64,000 nucleotides of DNA, taken from assembly GCF_026008495.1 (NCBI RefSeq), contig NZ_BQUN01000012.1:122452-186451 (forward strand), written 5' to 3'. This document shows, in pieces, positions 19,945 to 28,060 of the stretch; position 1 is the stretch's first letter, and each line of letters begins with the position of its first letter. The stretch comes from Streptomyces sp. A012304. GTDB lineage: Bacteria > Actinomycetota > Actinomycetes > Streptomycetales > Streptomycetaceae. The position numbers were made by a program, and so were the translations under genes. Below the pieces are notes generated by a model. That model was not told the DNA's origin. It searched no databases and saw only the letters and a list, made by a program, of their open reading frames with translations.

Positions 19945-20455
19945 CCGGGGCGCGCAGGTCGACGTACCAGTCGTTGGATCTGATCCAGTGGCCCTTCGGG
20001 TACTCGAAGTCGGCCTGTCCGAGCAGGGTGAACCCGGCCTTGCGGCACACCCCGTTGGACGCGGCATGGTCCACGCCGGGGAACGCGTGCAGGGCCGGGT
20101 GGCCGCCGGCGTGCCGTACCACCTCGACGAGCGCGCGGGCGGCCCGCACGGCGAGCCCCCGGCCCTGGAACTCGGGCAGGACACCCCAGCCGGTCTCCCA
20201 CACCGTGTCGCCCCGCCACTCCCGCTCCCAGTAGCCGATCGACCCGACGGTCTCCCCGCCGTCCGCGAGCACCACCCGGTACATGCGTCCGTTCTCCGGT
20301 GTGACGTACCGCCGGTGCCGCTCGACGAGTTTCTCCTCGCTCTCCGGCCCGCCGAGGTGCTCGGTCATCTCAGGGCTGTTCGTCCGCCGCAGCAGCCAGA
20401 AGTCGCCCTCCGACCAGGGCACCAGCCGCACCTGCCGCACATCTGTGAGGTCCAT
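19934..20455 (-). CDS. GNAT family N-acetyltransferase (RimJ/RimL-like)
   Basis: The 173-residue protein shows the GNAT fold: an N-terminal VRLVPWSEGDFWLLRRTNSPEM segment, a central strand around GSIGYWEREW, the acetyl-CoA loop as GWGVLPEFQGRGLAVRAARAL (Q/R-x-x-G-x-G/A), and a C-terminal AASNGVCRKAGFTLLG. It resembles the RimL type that acetylates N-termini or small amines. The 3' end overlaps the ketopantoate-reductase-like gene by 11 bp in opposite direction, so the two messages can form a short duplex. Confidence 0.85.
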   Translation of the reverse strand: MDLTDVRQVRLVPWSEGDFWLLRRTNSPEMTEHLGGPESEEKLVERHRRYVTPENGRMYRVVLADGGETVGSIGYWEREWRGDTVWETGWGVLPEFQGRGLAVRAARALVEVVRHAGGHPALHAFPGVDHAASNGVCRKAGFTLLGQADFEYPKGHWIRSNDWYVDLRAPVSA

Positions 20456-20541
20456 GCCGCCACCGTAGGACACGGGTCTGACAACGCCCCGCGCCCACGG
20501 CCCCGACGCAGCGTCAGGCCCCGGCGCGGGGCCCGACACGA

Positions 20542-20721
20542 GTGCCCGGCACGCGCCGCACCCCCGCCACGACCCGCCAAAGTACGATCACCACGGCACC
20601 GGGGGGTGGCGCGGAACTCCGCAGCGGCTGCGGCCGGTTGGGCGCCCGCGCTCTCCTCGACGCCGATGTCGTCTCCGTCCCGCCCGCGTGGCGCCGCCTG
20701 TTGGAGCTGCTGACCGTATGA
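20542..20721 (+). CDS. uncertain small ORF coupled to the beta-lactamase-fold gene
   Basis: A 59-codon frame from a GTG ends with LGARALLDADVVSVPPAWRRLLELLTV and a TGA that overlaps the next ATG (ATGA at 20718-20721). The last 30 codons read like natural protein, the first 25 do not, and there is no ribosome site. It could be a real coupled peptide, the remnant of a larger gene, or chance. I do not recognise it. Confidence 0.25.
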   Translation: MPGTRRTPATTRQSTITTAPGGGAELRSGCGRLGARALLDADVVSVPPAWRRLLELLTV

Positions 20722-21566
20722 CCGGATTCCTCACCCGTCGTGTCCCCGCCTGCGTCCTGAGCGACGCGGCCGCGCCCAGCGTGCGCGACGGACACGCCGT
20801 GGACCGGTTCGTCGAGATCGGCTCGCTCACCAAGGTCGTCACCGGCACGCTGCTGACCCGCCTGGCCGCGGCCGGGGCGCTGTCCCTCGACGACCCGCTC
20901 GAACGATGGCTGCCCGACGCCCCGCCCACCGGCATCACGCTGCTGCACCTGGCCCGCCACACCTCCGGGCTGCCCCGCCTGCCACCCGGCGTCGGGCACC
21001 GGGACCCGTACGCGGCGTTCGACCGGCCGGCGCTGCACGGGCTGCTGCCCCGGCTCGACACCCTCGCCACCCGCCCGCCCGGTCAGGAGGAGGAGTACTC
21101 CAACTTCGGCTACGCCCTGCTCGGGGAGGCCCTGACCGCCGCGGGCGGCGCCGGCTACGAGGAGCTGGCCGCCGAGCACGTCCTGCGCCCGCTGAACATC
21201 ACGGAGGTCACCGCCCGCCCCGACCCGGAGCGGCGTCTGACGGCCCCCGGGCTCTTCGGCCGGACCCGCAGGCCGTGGACCATGGACGGCGCGATCCTCC
21301 CCGCGGGAGGCCTGTGGGCCACCCCGCGCGCGGCCGCCGACCTCGTCGTAAGGCTCCTGGTGGAGCGCCGTTTCGGGGACCCCGCGCCGAGCTGGCAGCG
21401 GTCGGGCGTCCTGCACTGGCACAACGGCGCCACCCGCGACGCCTCCCTCTTCGGCGGGGCGACGGACGACGGCCGCTGGGTCCTGATCCACCGCCTCAAC
21501 GCGCGCCCGGCGGAGACGGACCGCGCGGGCGTCGACACCCTGAAGCGGAGCCGGACCGCCCCGTGA
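20718..21566 (+). CDS. serine hydrolase, class C beta-lactamase / DD-peptidase fold
   Basis: The 282-residue protein has the three active-site elements of the fold: the S-x-x-K motif in IGSLTKVVTG (nucleophile Ser near residue 36), the Y-x-N motif in YSNFGYALLGE, and HNG in LHWHNGATRD replacing the usual KTG/HTG. There is no signal peptide, so it is likely a cytoplasmic esterase or amidase rather than a drug-resistance enzyme. The ATG overlaps the stop of a doubtful upstream ORF. An ADP-ribosylglycohydrolase gene starts 32 bp after its stop and is probably co-transcribed. Confidence 0.85.
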   Translation: MTGFLTRRVPACVLSDAAAPSVRDGHAVDRFVEIGSLTKVVTGTLLTRLAAAGALSLDDPLERWLPDAPPTGITLLHLARHTSGLPRLPPGVGHRDPYAAFDRPALHGLLPRLDTLATRPPGQEEEYSNFGYALLGEALTAAGGAGYEELAAEHVLRPLNITEVTARPDPERRLTAPGLFGRTRRPWTMDGAILPAGGLWATPRAAADLVVRLLVERRFGDPAPSWQRSGVLHWHNGATRDASLFGGATDDGRWVLIHRLNARPAETDRAGVDTLKRSRTAP

Positions 21567-21598
21567 CCCTTCGCCCGCCGCCTCCCGAGGAGCCCGCC

Positions 21599-22519
21599 AT
21601 GGCCGGCCCGCCGCACGCCCGCGCCGCCCTGGAGGGTCTCGTGCTCGGGGACGCCTTCGGGGACAGCTGGTTCACCCGGTCCGACGAGGACGCCGAGGGG
21701 CTGTGGGCGGCACGGCGGCTTCGTCCCGGGCCGTGGCCCTGGACGGACGACTCGGCCATGGCGTGCGTGCTGTTCGCGCATCTGACGGCGCACGGCGAGG
21801 TCCGGCCCGATCTCCTGGCGGGCGAGTTCGCCGCCGAGTACGCACGTGACCCGGGCCGCCAGTACGGCCCGTCCATGCACCGCGTGCTGCGCCGCATCGG
21901 CGCCGGCGAGGACTGGCGGGCGGTGACGACGGGGCAGTTCGGCGGGCAGGGCTCGCACGGCAACGGCGCCGCGATGCGGGTCGCCCCGCTGGGCGCGTGG
22001 TTCCGGGACGACCTCGCGGCGGTCGTCGCGCAGGCGCGGCTGTCCGCGCTGACCACCCACGCCCACCCGGAGGCCGTCGCGGGGGCGGTGGCCGTGGCGG
22101 TGGCCGCCGCGCTGGCGGCCCGGGGCGCGGGCCGGGAGGCGCCCGGGCGGTCCGCGTTCCTGCGGGAGGTCGCCGCGCGTGTGCCGGACGGCGACGTCCG
22201 CTCACGGCTGCTGGTCGCCGCCGGTTTCCCCGAGCGCACCTCGGTGCGGCACGCGGCGTCCGTGCTGGGCTCGGGGACGCTGATCTCGGCCGTGGACACG
22301 GTGCCGTTCGCGCTGTGGTGCGCCGCCGGGCAGCCGGACGACCTGTGCGAGGCGCTGTGGTGGACCGTCGGCGGGTGGGGCGACCGGGACACCACCTGCG
22401 CCATCGCGGGAGGCGTCGTCGCGGCCCGCACGGGCACGTCGGGCGTCCCGGACGACTGGCGCCGGGCGTGCGAGCCCGTCCCCGCGTGGAGCCGCTGGAC
22501 GGCCGGACCCCGCCCTTAG
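21599..22519 (+). CDS. ADP-ribosylglycohydrolase family protein
   Basis: The 306-residue protein has the Mg2+-site motifs of the ARH family: LEGLVLGDAFGDSW, WPWTDDSAM (residues 46-54), SHGNGAAMRVAPLG, THAHPEAVAGA, and GGWGDRDTTCAIAGG with the C-terminal D-x-D-T metal ligands. It should remove ADP-ribose from proteins, DNA or small molecules. The ATG follows GAGGAG at 7 bp; a GTG at 21563 overlapping the upstream stop is an alternative. No ADP-ribosyltransferase or toxin partner is visible nearby. Confidence 0.9.
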   Translation: MAGPPHARAALEGLVLGDAFGDSWFTRSDEDAEGLWAARRLRPGPWPWTDDSAMACVLFAHLTAHGEVRPDLLAGEFAAEYARDPGRQYGPSMHRVLRRIGAGEDWRAVTTGQFGGQGSHGNGAAMRVAPLGAWFRDDLAAVVAQARLSALTTHAHPEAVAGAVAVAVAAALAARGAGREAPGRSAFLREVAARVPDGDVRSRLLVAAGFPERTSVRHAASVLGSGTLISAVDTVPFALWCAAGQPDDLCEALWWTVGGWGDRDTTCAIAGGVVAARTGTSGVPDDWRRACEPVPAWSRWTAGPRP

Positions 22520-22768
22520 CCTCGTCCGGAGGCCTCGGACGGCTCGAACCGGTCGGTGGCGGCGGGCCGCACGCGCGCGGGAGCGACACGGAGGTCACGA
22601 GGTCCGCCTCAGCGGCGCCTGCCGTACGCGCGCGGGAGGCGGGTCGAACGCAAAGGTCACGACGGCGAGCGCCGGCGGGGCCACTCCCGCACAACACCCC
22701 CTCATCCGAACACATGAACCACCCGAGGCGACTCGCCACCTAAATTCGAACAGGCGTAGCATTGCGGC

Positions 22769-23113
22769 GTGGCTAAGACCTATGACTTTCCCAGCGACCT
22801 GCGCGCCGGTCAGGAGGAGCTGCATCAGGTCCGGGCCGAGCTGTCGGCCCTGCTGAAGCGGCTGCCCTGGTCGGTCGAGCCGCTGGACGGTTTCAGTGAC
22901 GACGGCGGCTGGCGCAAGGTGGAGCGCCCCGCCTCCCCCGGCTGGACGGCGGACGAACAGGCCGAGGTGGAGAAGCTCCGGCGACGGGAGCACGAGCTCG
23001 CGGTGTTCGTCTCCTGCCACCGCTTCTGGACGGAGGTCGCGGCGGAGGACCGGGTCGAGGCCCGTATGCGCCTCAAGCACGCCCACGAGGACCCGCGGGG
23101 CGAGGAGGAGTGA
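22769..23113 (+). CDS. conserved hypothetical acidic protein
   Basis: The 114-residue protein is soluble, charged and helical, starting MAKTYDFPSDLRAGQEEL, with two Trp-containing segments (LPWSVEPLDGF, GWRKVERPASPGWTADEQ) and a C-terminal helix rich in Arg and Glu. I know of close relatives in Streptomyces but no function. The GTG has no Shine-Dalgarno sequence; TAGCAT about 8 bp upstream could be a -10 box giving a leaderless mRNA. The 249-bp gap before it shows nothing else. A strong hairpin follows. Confidence 0.7.
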   Translation: MAKTYDFPSDLRAGQEELHQVRAELSALLKRLPWSVEPLDGFSDDGGWRKVERPASPGWTADEQAEVEKLRRREHELAVFVSCHRFWTEVAAEDRVEARMRLKHAHEDPRGEEE

Positions 23114-23125
23114 CCGGCACGAGCG

Positions 23126-23161
23126 GCGAGAGGCCCCCGGAACTCTCCGGGGGCCTCTCGC
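23126..23161. terminator. 15-bp perfect hairpin between a + gene and the tRNA
   Basis: Bases 23126-23140 pair exactly with 23147-23161 around a 6-base loop. It lies 13 bp after the stop of the hypothetical gene and 6 bp after the 3' end of the minus-strand tRNA, so it can terminate both. Confidence 0.75.
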
Positions 23162-23167
23162 TCCTCC

Positions 23168-23242
<75 letters not shown>

Positions 23243-23415
23243 AGGACGAGTCGACAGCCTACCTTGCCCGGGGGACTGCCCCGCAAACCCGTCGGCCCGC
23301 GCGGACCGGCCGCGGCGAAGTCGCCGTCAGGAATGTGAACTGACCGGCCCGTGTGTTCGTCCTTAACCGGTGGGAGAATGAACCGGCAGGGCGGATCACA
23401 GCACGGGAGAGGGAT

Positions 23416-24792
23416 GTGACGGCGACACCAGCGCAGCCGTATTCGCCGTTGGTGCCGCGCGCACGCCTGAGCGTGCTCGGCGACACCCTCACCCTCGTCG
23501 CCCTTCCCCTCGTCGCCGTGCTGGCGCTGCCCGCCGCGTTCGCCGGCGGCGGCACCCGGCGCTGGTTCGGGGGGCGGGCGGAGAGCCAGCGGGCCGAGGC
23601 ACAGGCGGCGAAGGACGCGGCGGCGGCCGCCTTCTACGAACTGGACACCGCCCAGCGGGATCTGCGCATCTCCATCGAGACGATCACGGCGGTCGACGAC
23701 ACCCCGGCGGCCCGGCGCGCGGTCACCGACTTCGAGGCGATCGGCCGGCGCATCGACGAGGTCAGCCACCAGTACATCGACGCGGTCGACGCCCACGACC
23801 TCGACCGCGACGACCTGGAGGCCTCGGCCGCCACGCGGGCGCGTACGGAACTGACCCGCGCCAAGGACGAGCTGGTCCGCGTCAAGCAGGAGCTGGACCG
23901 CTTCGCGGACGGTCTCGGACCGCTGCTGGGGAAGGCCGAGACCCAGCTGGCGCGGCTCGCGCCCGCCGTGGAGCGGGCCCGGCAGGCACTGCTGGCCGCG
24001 TCGAACGCGCTGGACGCGGTGCGCGACACGGGCCTGCGGGCGGACGACCTCGCGGCCCGGCTGGCGGCGCTCGCGCCGGAGCTGACCAGACTCAACCAGG
24101 GCGCGGGGCAGCACGGCGTGCCGCAGACCCTGGAGCGTGCCGAGCGGGTCTCCCGGGAGGCCGAGGCGGTCCGGGCGGAGGCCGAGCGGCTGCCGGAGCG
24201 GGCCGCCGAGATCGACCACCGGCTGGTGTCGCTGCGCACCCGGGCGCAGGCGTTGACCACCCGGGCCGGTCAGGTCGAGCCGGTGCTGAGCGAACTGCGC
24301 CGGCGGTTCACGGTGGCCTGCTGGCAGGACCTCCAGCACGTCCCCGACCAGGCCGTGGAGCACATACGGCAGGCCGAGGCGAAGCTGGCCGAGGCGCGGG
24401 ACGCGCGGGACGCCCAGCGCTGGCCGGACGCCACCGCGCTGCTGTCCACGGCACGGGCCCTGCTGAACACCACCGACGAGGCCGTCTCCGCCGCCGGTGA
24501 CCGCCTGACCAGGCTGAACGCGGTGCAGAAGGACCCTGGGCAGGAGATCGAGCGGACCAGGTTCGCGATCCGGGACGCCCAGCGGCTGGCCATGGCCGGC
24601 CGCAACACCCCCGATCCCCGGGACGCCCGCCCGCTGGACGACTCGGTGGCCCGCCTGGAACGCGCGATCGCCACCCTGGAACACCGCCACCCCGACTACT
24701 GGCACTTCCTGACCGAGACGGAAGCCGTCCGCCACACGGTGGCCGAGGTCGTCGCGCGGATCCGCGAGGAGCGCGGCGCGGCGGCCCACTGA
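23416..24792 (+). CDS. membrane-anchored coiled-coil protein
   Basis: The 458-residue protein has one hydrophobic helix (about residues 16-38, TLVALPLVAVLALPAAFAGG). It is then almost entirely long amphipathic helices rich in Ala, Glu and Arg, predicted coiled coils, for instance around DELVRVKQELDRFADGL and REAEAVRAEAERLPERAAEI. The end is YWHFLTETEAVRHTVAEVVARI. Conserved in Streptomyces; the function is unknown to me, though a structural or envelope-associated role is plausible. The GTG at 23416 follows GGGAGAGGG closely. It stands alone. Confidence 0.7.
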   Translation: MTATPAQPYSPLVPRARLSVLGDTLTLVALPLVAVLALPAAFAGGGTRRWFGGRAESQRAEAQAAKDAAAAAFYELDTAQRDLRISIETITAVDDTPAARRAVTDFEAIGRRIDEVSHQYIDAVDAHDLDRDDLEASAATRARTELTRAKDELVRVKQELDRFADGLGPLLGKAETQLARLAPAVERARQALLAASNALDAVRDTGLRADDLAARLAALAPELTRLNQGAGQHGVPQTLERAERVSREAEAVRAEAERLPERAAEIDHRLVSLRTRAQALTTRAGQVEPVLSELRRRFTVACWQDLQHVPDQAVEHIRQAEAKLAEARDARDAQRWPDATALLSTARALLNTTDEAVSAAGDRLTRLNAVQKDPGQEIERTRFAIRDAQRLAMAGRNTPDPRDARPLDDSVARLERAIATLEHRHPDYWHFLTETEAVRHTVAEVVARIREERGAAAH

Positions 24793-24883
24793 CGGCGCTC
24801 CCCGTTGCCCCCGGCGCGCGGCGGGCGGATATTGAGAGGTACGTACGGCCTCCGCCGGCATGTCTCACCTCTGGGAGGCGGAG

Positions 24884-25435
24884 ATGGCGACCCACTCAGT
24901 GCGGACCGAACACCGACGGCGGATCAGGATCGACGACCACCTTCCCGTCGACCACCGCCTGAACCTGGTCTACCGGATCGGCGCCGGCCTCATGGGCGTC
25001 GGACTGCTCGTCTTCGGGATCTTCGGTGTCATCGACAAGATCGGCTTCTTCGACACCGGCGGGGACCAGGTCTGGGGCCTCAACACCAACGGCGCGCTCA
25101 GCTGGCTGTCGATCGCCGTCGGCCTGCTGCTCTTCGTCGGCATGGTGATCGGCAGGAACTTCGCGTCCACCCTGAACATGATCTTCGGCGGCCTGTTCAT
25201 CCTCAGCGGGTTCCTGAACATGGCCCTGTTGGAGACCGACTACAACTTCCTGGCCTTCGAGATCCAGAACTGCATGCTCAGCTTTGTGATCGGCATCCTG
25301 CTGATGGTCTTCGGGATGTACGGCAGGGTCGGTTCGGCCCTGCCGCACGACAACCCCTACTGGCGGGCCCGCCACCCGGACCTGGCCGAGGAGCGGGACC
25401 GCGATCGTGAGCGCCGGGAGGAACTCCCGGGCTGA
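24884..25435 (+). CDS. DUF4383 membrane protein
   Basis: The 183-residue protein has an N-terminal charged segment (HSVRTEHRRRIRIDDHLPVDHRLN) and four membrane helices with LVYRIGAGLMGVGLLVFGIFG and MIFGGLFILSGFLNMALL, as in the DUF4383 family, followed by an Arg/Glu-rich cytoplasmic tail. The function is unknown. The ATG follows GGAGG at 5 bp. Its TGA directly abuts the stop of the convergent amidase gene (the six bases read TGATCA). Confidence 0.8.
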   Translation: MATHSVRTEHRRRIRIDDHLPVDHRLNLVYRIGAGLMGVGLLVFGIFGVIDKIGFFDTGGDQVWGLNTNGALSWLSIAVGLLLFVGMVIGRNFASTLNMIFGGLFILSGFLNMALLETDYNFLAFEIQNCMLSFVIGILLMVFGMYGRVGSALPHDNPYWRARHPDLAEERDRDRERREELPG

Positions 25436-26611
25436 TCAGGTGCGGTAGGCGTAGTACAGCGCGTTCGGGTACGACGCGATGATGCTCGACACCGACCTGC
25501 TGTAGGTGTTGGTGGAGTGGTACGTCAGGTACGGCACGCCCCGGCTGCGGGACGTGACGATCATGGTGTGGTCCTTCGAGCCGTCCTTGTCGAAGTCCAC
25601 CTGGAGCACGTCACCGACGTCCATCTGGTAGACGTTCGCGAGGCTGGTCGTCCGCTTGGAGTTCTGGGCGAACCAGGACCACTCGTTGACCCCGATGAAC
25701 GAGTGCGACTGGATGTCGGCGTTGCCGAACCACTTCGTGTAGTCGTACACGTACCCGGGGACGTGCTTCCAGCCGCCCGCCTTCAGCGCCTGGCTGACGA
25801 AGTTGGTGCAGTCGCCGCCCGCGCCCTGCCCGTTGAAGTTCGGGTAGGCCGGGTTGTAGTTGGTCCAGTACTGCTTCGCGTACGTGGCCATCGCGTTGTA
25901 GTTCAGACCGCTGGCGGTGAAGTTCTTCGCGTTGGCCGGGCCCGGGAAGGTGGTCGACGCCTTGGGCGCCGAGGGCGTGGTGCTGGTGGTCTTCCCGACC
26001 ATCGGCGTGACGGACGGCTTGGCCGTCTGGTTCACCGCGAGGCCCTCGTCGGTGTCGCGGATCCCGGTGAGCTGCCAGTCGCCCGTGCGGTCGGCGGTGA
26101 ACGTCAGCTCGTGCCGGGCCTGGAAGCCGGTGGTCTTCGGCTGGTCGCCGCGGGCCTTGGCGTAGGTCAGGGTCGTGGTCTCGGTGACCGCGACGACCGC
26201 CTTGCGGCCCTTCACGCTGGTGGCGTTCAGGGTGACGGTGGTGCTGCCCTTGCTGTACTTCTCGCCGAGCTGCGCGAGCCGGTCCTTGCGCTGGTCCAGG
26301 GAGGACAGGGCGGCGTCCTCACTGCGGGCCTGCTTCGAGGACAGCCGGACGTCCCCGGCGAAGCCGTCGGTCAGCGGCTTCGCACGGTCGCCCTGCCCGC
26401 CCTCGACAAGAGCGGCCGTACGGTCGGTGAAGACCGCGTCCGCCAGCCGCTGGAAGGTGGCCTTGGTCTTGGCGTCCACCGTCGGGTCGTCGACGACCGC
26501 CGCGCCGGCGCTCCAGTTGGGCAGCAGCGCCACACCGGCGACGACCGAGGTGGCTGCCGCGCCGAGTATGGTGGCGCGACGCCGCGTACGGCTCAATTTC
26601 CTTGACTTCAC
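25436..26611 (-). CDS. secreted amidase-domain (Amidase_6) protein
   Basis: The 391-residue protein has an Arg-rich signal peptide (RTRRRATILGAAATSVVAG), a helical and beta-strand middle region, and a C-terminal papain-like amidase domain beginning near residue 250 (YNAMATYAKQYWTNYNPAYPNF). The catalytic Cys is in GGDCTNFVSQAL and the His in SKDHTMIVTSRSR. Such domains cut cell-wall or extracellular peptides. The GTG at 26611 has GAGGGG at about 8 bp. It is the last gene of three minus-strand wall genes, 114 bp after the deacetylase-like gene. Confidence 0.85.
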   Translation of the reverse strand: MKSRKLSRTRRRATILGAAATSVVAGVALLPNWSAGAAVVDDPTVDAKTKATFQRLADAVFTDRTAALVEGGQGDRAKPLTDGFAGDVRLSSKQARSEDAALSSLDQRKDRLAQLGEKYSKGSTTVTLNATSVKGRKAVVAVTETTTLTYAKARGDQPKTTGFQARHELTFTADRTGDWQLTGIRDTDEGLAVNQTAKPSVTPMVGKTTSTTPSAPKASTTFPGPANAKNFTASGLNYNAMATYAKQYWTNYNPAYPNFNGQGAGGDCTNFVSQALKAGGWKHVPGYVYDYTKWFGNADIQSHSFIGVNEWSWFAQNSKRTTSLANVYQMDVGDVLQVDFDKDGSKDHTMIVTSRSRGVPYLTYHSTNTYSRSVSSIIASYPNALYYAYRT

Positions 26612-26725
26612 TGATGTTTCCCCTCTTGCCCCGGCGGAGGGATGCCGGGGTAGCGCATCTTCGCATGCCATGTGTGGCTGTTGTGAAGGGGGATGCGTTC
26701 CTGCGCCGAGGCCGTTACGGGAACG

Positions 26726-28012
26726 TCATTGCACGACCGTCGACCAGTCCGGCGACTGCGCCGGGTCCAGGGTCCGCAACCGCTCCAGCGTCTCCGGCTT
26801 CTGCACATCCATCCAGTCCGCGAGCTCCCTGAAGGACACGCACTTGACGTCCTTCTTGGTGCAGACGTTCTCGATGACGTGGTCCACGGCGTTCATGTAG
26901 ATGCCGCCGTTCCACTGCTCGAAGTGGTTGCCGATGAACAGCGGGGCACGGCTGCCGTAGTACACCCGGTTGAAGCCCGCCATGTAGGCGTCGATGGTCT
27001 CCTGCTGCCACTGCGGGTACTTGGCCGGATCGCCGTCGGTCTCGCCGCCGGTCTGGTTGTAGAGGAAGTTGAAGTCCATGGACAGGGCCTGGATGTCACC
27101 GCCGTCGTACGGCAGTCCCTGGAGCGGGAAGTCCCACAGGCCGTCCTTCTTCGCCGGCCAGACCTGGAAGGCGCCCGGGGAGGAGGCGTCGTAGCGCCAG
27201 CCGTAGCTCTTGGCCGCCTTGATCAGGTTCGGCTGGCCCTCCAGGCAGGGCGCCCGGCCGCCGGTGACCTCCTTCTTGAAGTCGAAGGGCAGCGGGTCCA
27301 TGTCGGTGTAGCCGGTGTTGGTCTTCCAGTTCTCCGCGAAGGAGTAGAACTGGTCGATCTCGCTCTTCCACTCCTCGACGCTCCAGTCGCCGCCGCCCTT
27401 CTTGCCGCAGAAGTGGCCGTTGAAGTGGGTGCCGATCTCGTGGCCCTCCTCCCACGCCTTGCCGAGCTGCTCCAGCGTGGTGCGGATGTGCTCGTCGGTG
27501 GGGAAGCTGATCGCCGAGCTGCCCTTGGGGTGCTGGGGCGGGGAGTAGAGGTCCTTCTTGCTCTTGGGCAGCAGGTAGATGCCCGTGAGGAAGAAGGTCA
27601 TGTGGGCGTTGTACTTCTTCGACATCTTCCGGTAGTGCGCGAAGAGTTCGTCGTCGCCGCTCAGCGCGCCGTCCCAGGAGAAGACGACGAACTGGGGCGG
27701 CTTCTCACCCGGCTTGAGCGGAACGGGCTTGAAGGTGCCCTTCTGCGGACCGGTGTACGAGGTGGAGCCGTCCCCCAGGACCTTGACCTCGCCGTCCCAC
27801 TCCGGCTCCTGCGTCGCTCTCGCCCCCGCGGCCTTCTTGCCGTCCCCCGAGGACGCGGTCGGCTCGGTGTTGTCCGTGCGGCTCAGCACCAGGTACCCCG
27901 CCATCAGGGAGGCGACGACGAGGAACGCCGCCAGGGACAGGAACCCCGGATGTGCGGCGGCGGGACGGCGCGGCTCCCGGGCCTTGCGGCGGCGGCCCGA
28001 CGGTGACTTCAT
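26726..28012 (-). CDS. membrane-anchored NodB-like polysaccharide deacetylase family protein
   Basis: The 428-residue protein has a basic N-terminus, one membrane helix (about residues 25-45) and a Ser/Thr/Gly-rich linker. It then has a domain with the order of a CE4 deacetylase: QFVVFSWDGALSG in the place of the usual TFDDG, GHEIGTHFNGHF as the H-x3-H metal motif, and SYGWRYDASSPG as the Arg motif. The first Asp of motif 1, the catalytic base in canonical enzymes, appears to be Trp. It lies 48 bp downstream of the penicillin-binding protein gene on the same strand and is likely co-expressed. Confidence 0.75.
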   Translation of the reverse strand: MKSPSGRRRKAREPRRPAAAHPGFLSLAAFLVVASLMAGYLVLSRTDNTEPTASSGDGKKAAGARATQEPEWDGEVKVLGDGSTSYTGPQKGTFKPVPLKPGEKPPQFVVFSWDGALSGDDELFAHYRKMSKKYNAHMTFFLTGIYLLPKSKKDLYSPPQHPKGSSAISFPTDEHIRTTLEQLGKAWEEGHEIGTHFNGHFCGKKGGGDWSVEEWKSEIDQFYSFAENWKTNTGYTDMDPLPFDFKKEVTGGRAPCLEGQPNLIKAAKSYGWRYDASSPGAFQVWPAKKDGLWDFPLQGLPYDGGDIQALSMDFNFLYNQTGGETDGDPAKYPQWQQETIDAYMAGFNRVYYGSRAPLFIGNHFEQWNGGIYMNAVDHVIENVCTKKDVKCVSFRELADWMDVQKPETLERLRTLDPAQSPDWSTVVQ

Positions 28013-28060
28013 GTATGGCTCATTCTCGAGGGGTTGGGGACATGCGATGCCGTTCGGTGG

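Noticed and set aside
21599..22519. ADP-ribosylation toxin/antitoxin or DarT/DarG-like pair
   Set aside because: Only the glycohydrolase is present; the neighbour is a beta-lactamase-fold hydrolase, not a transferase.
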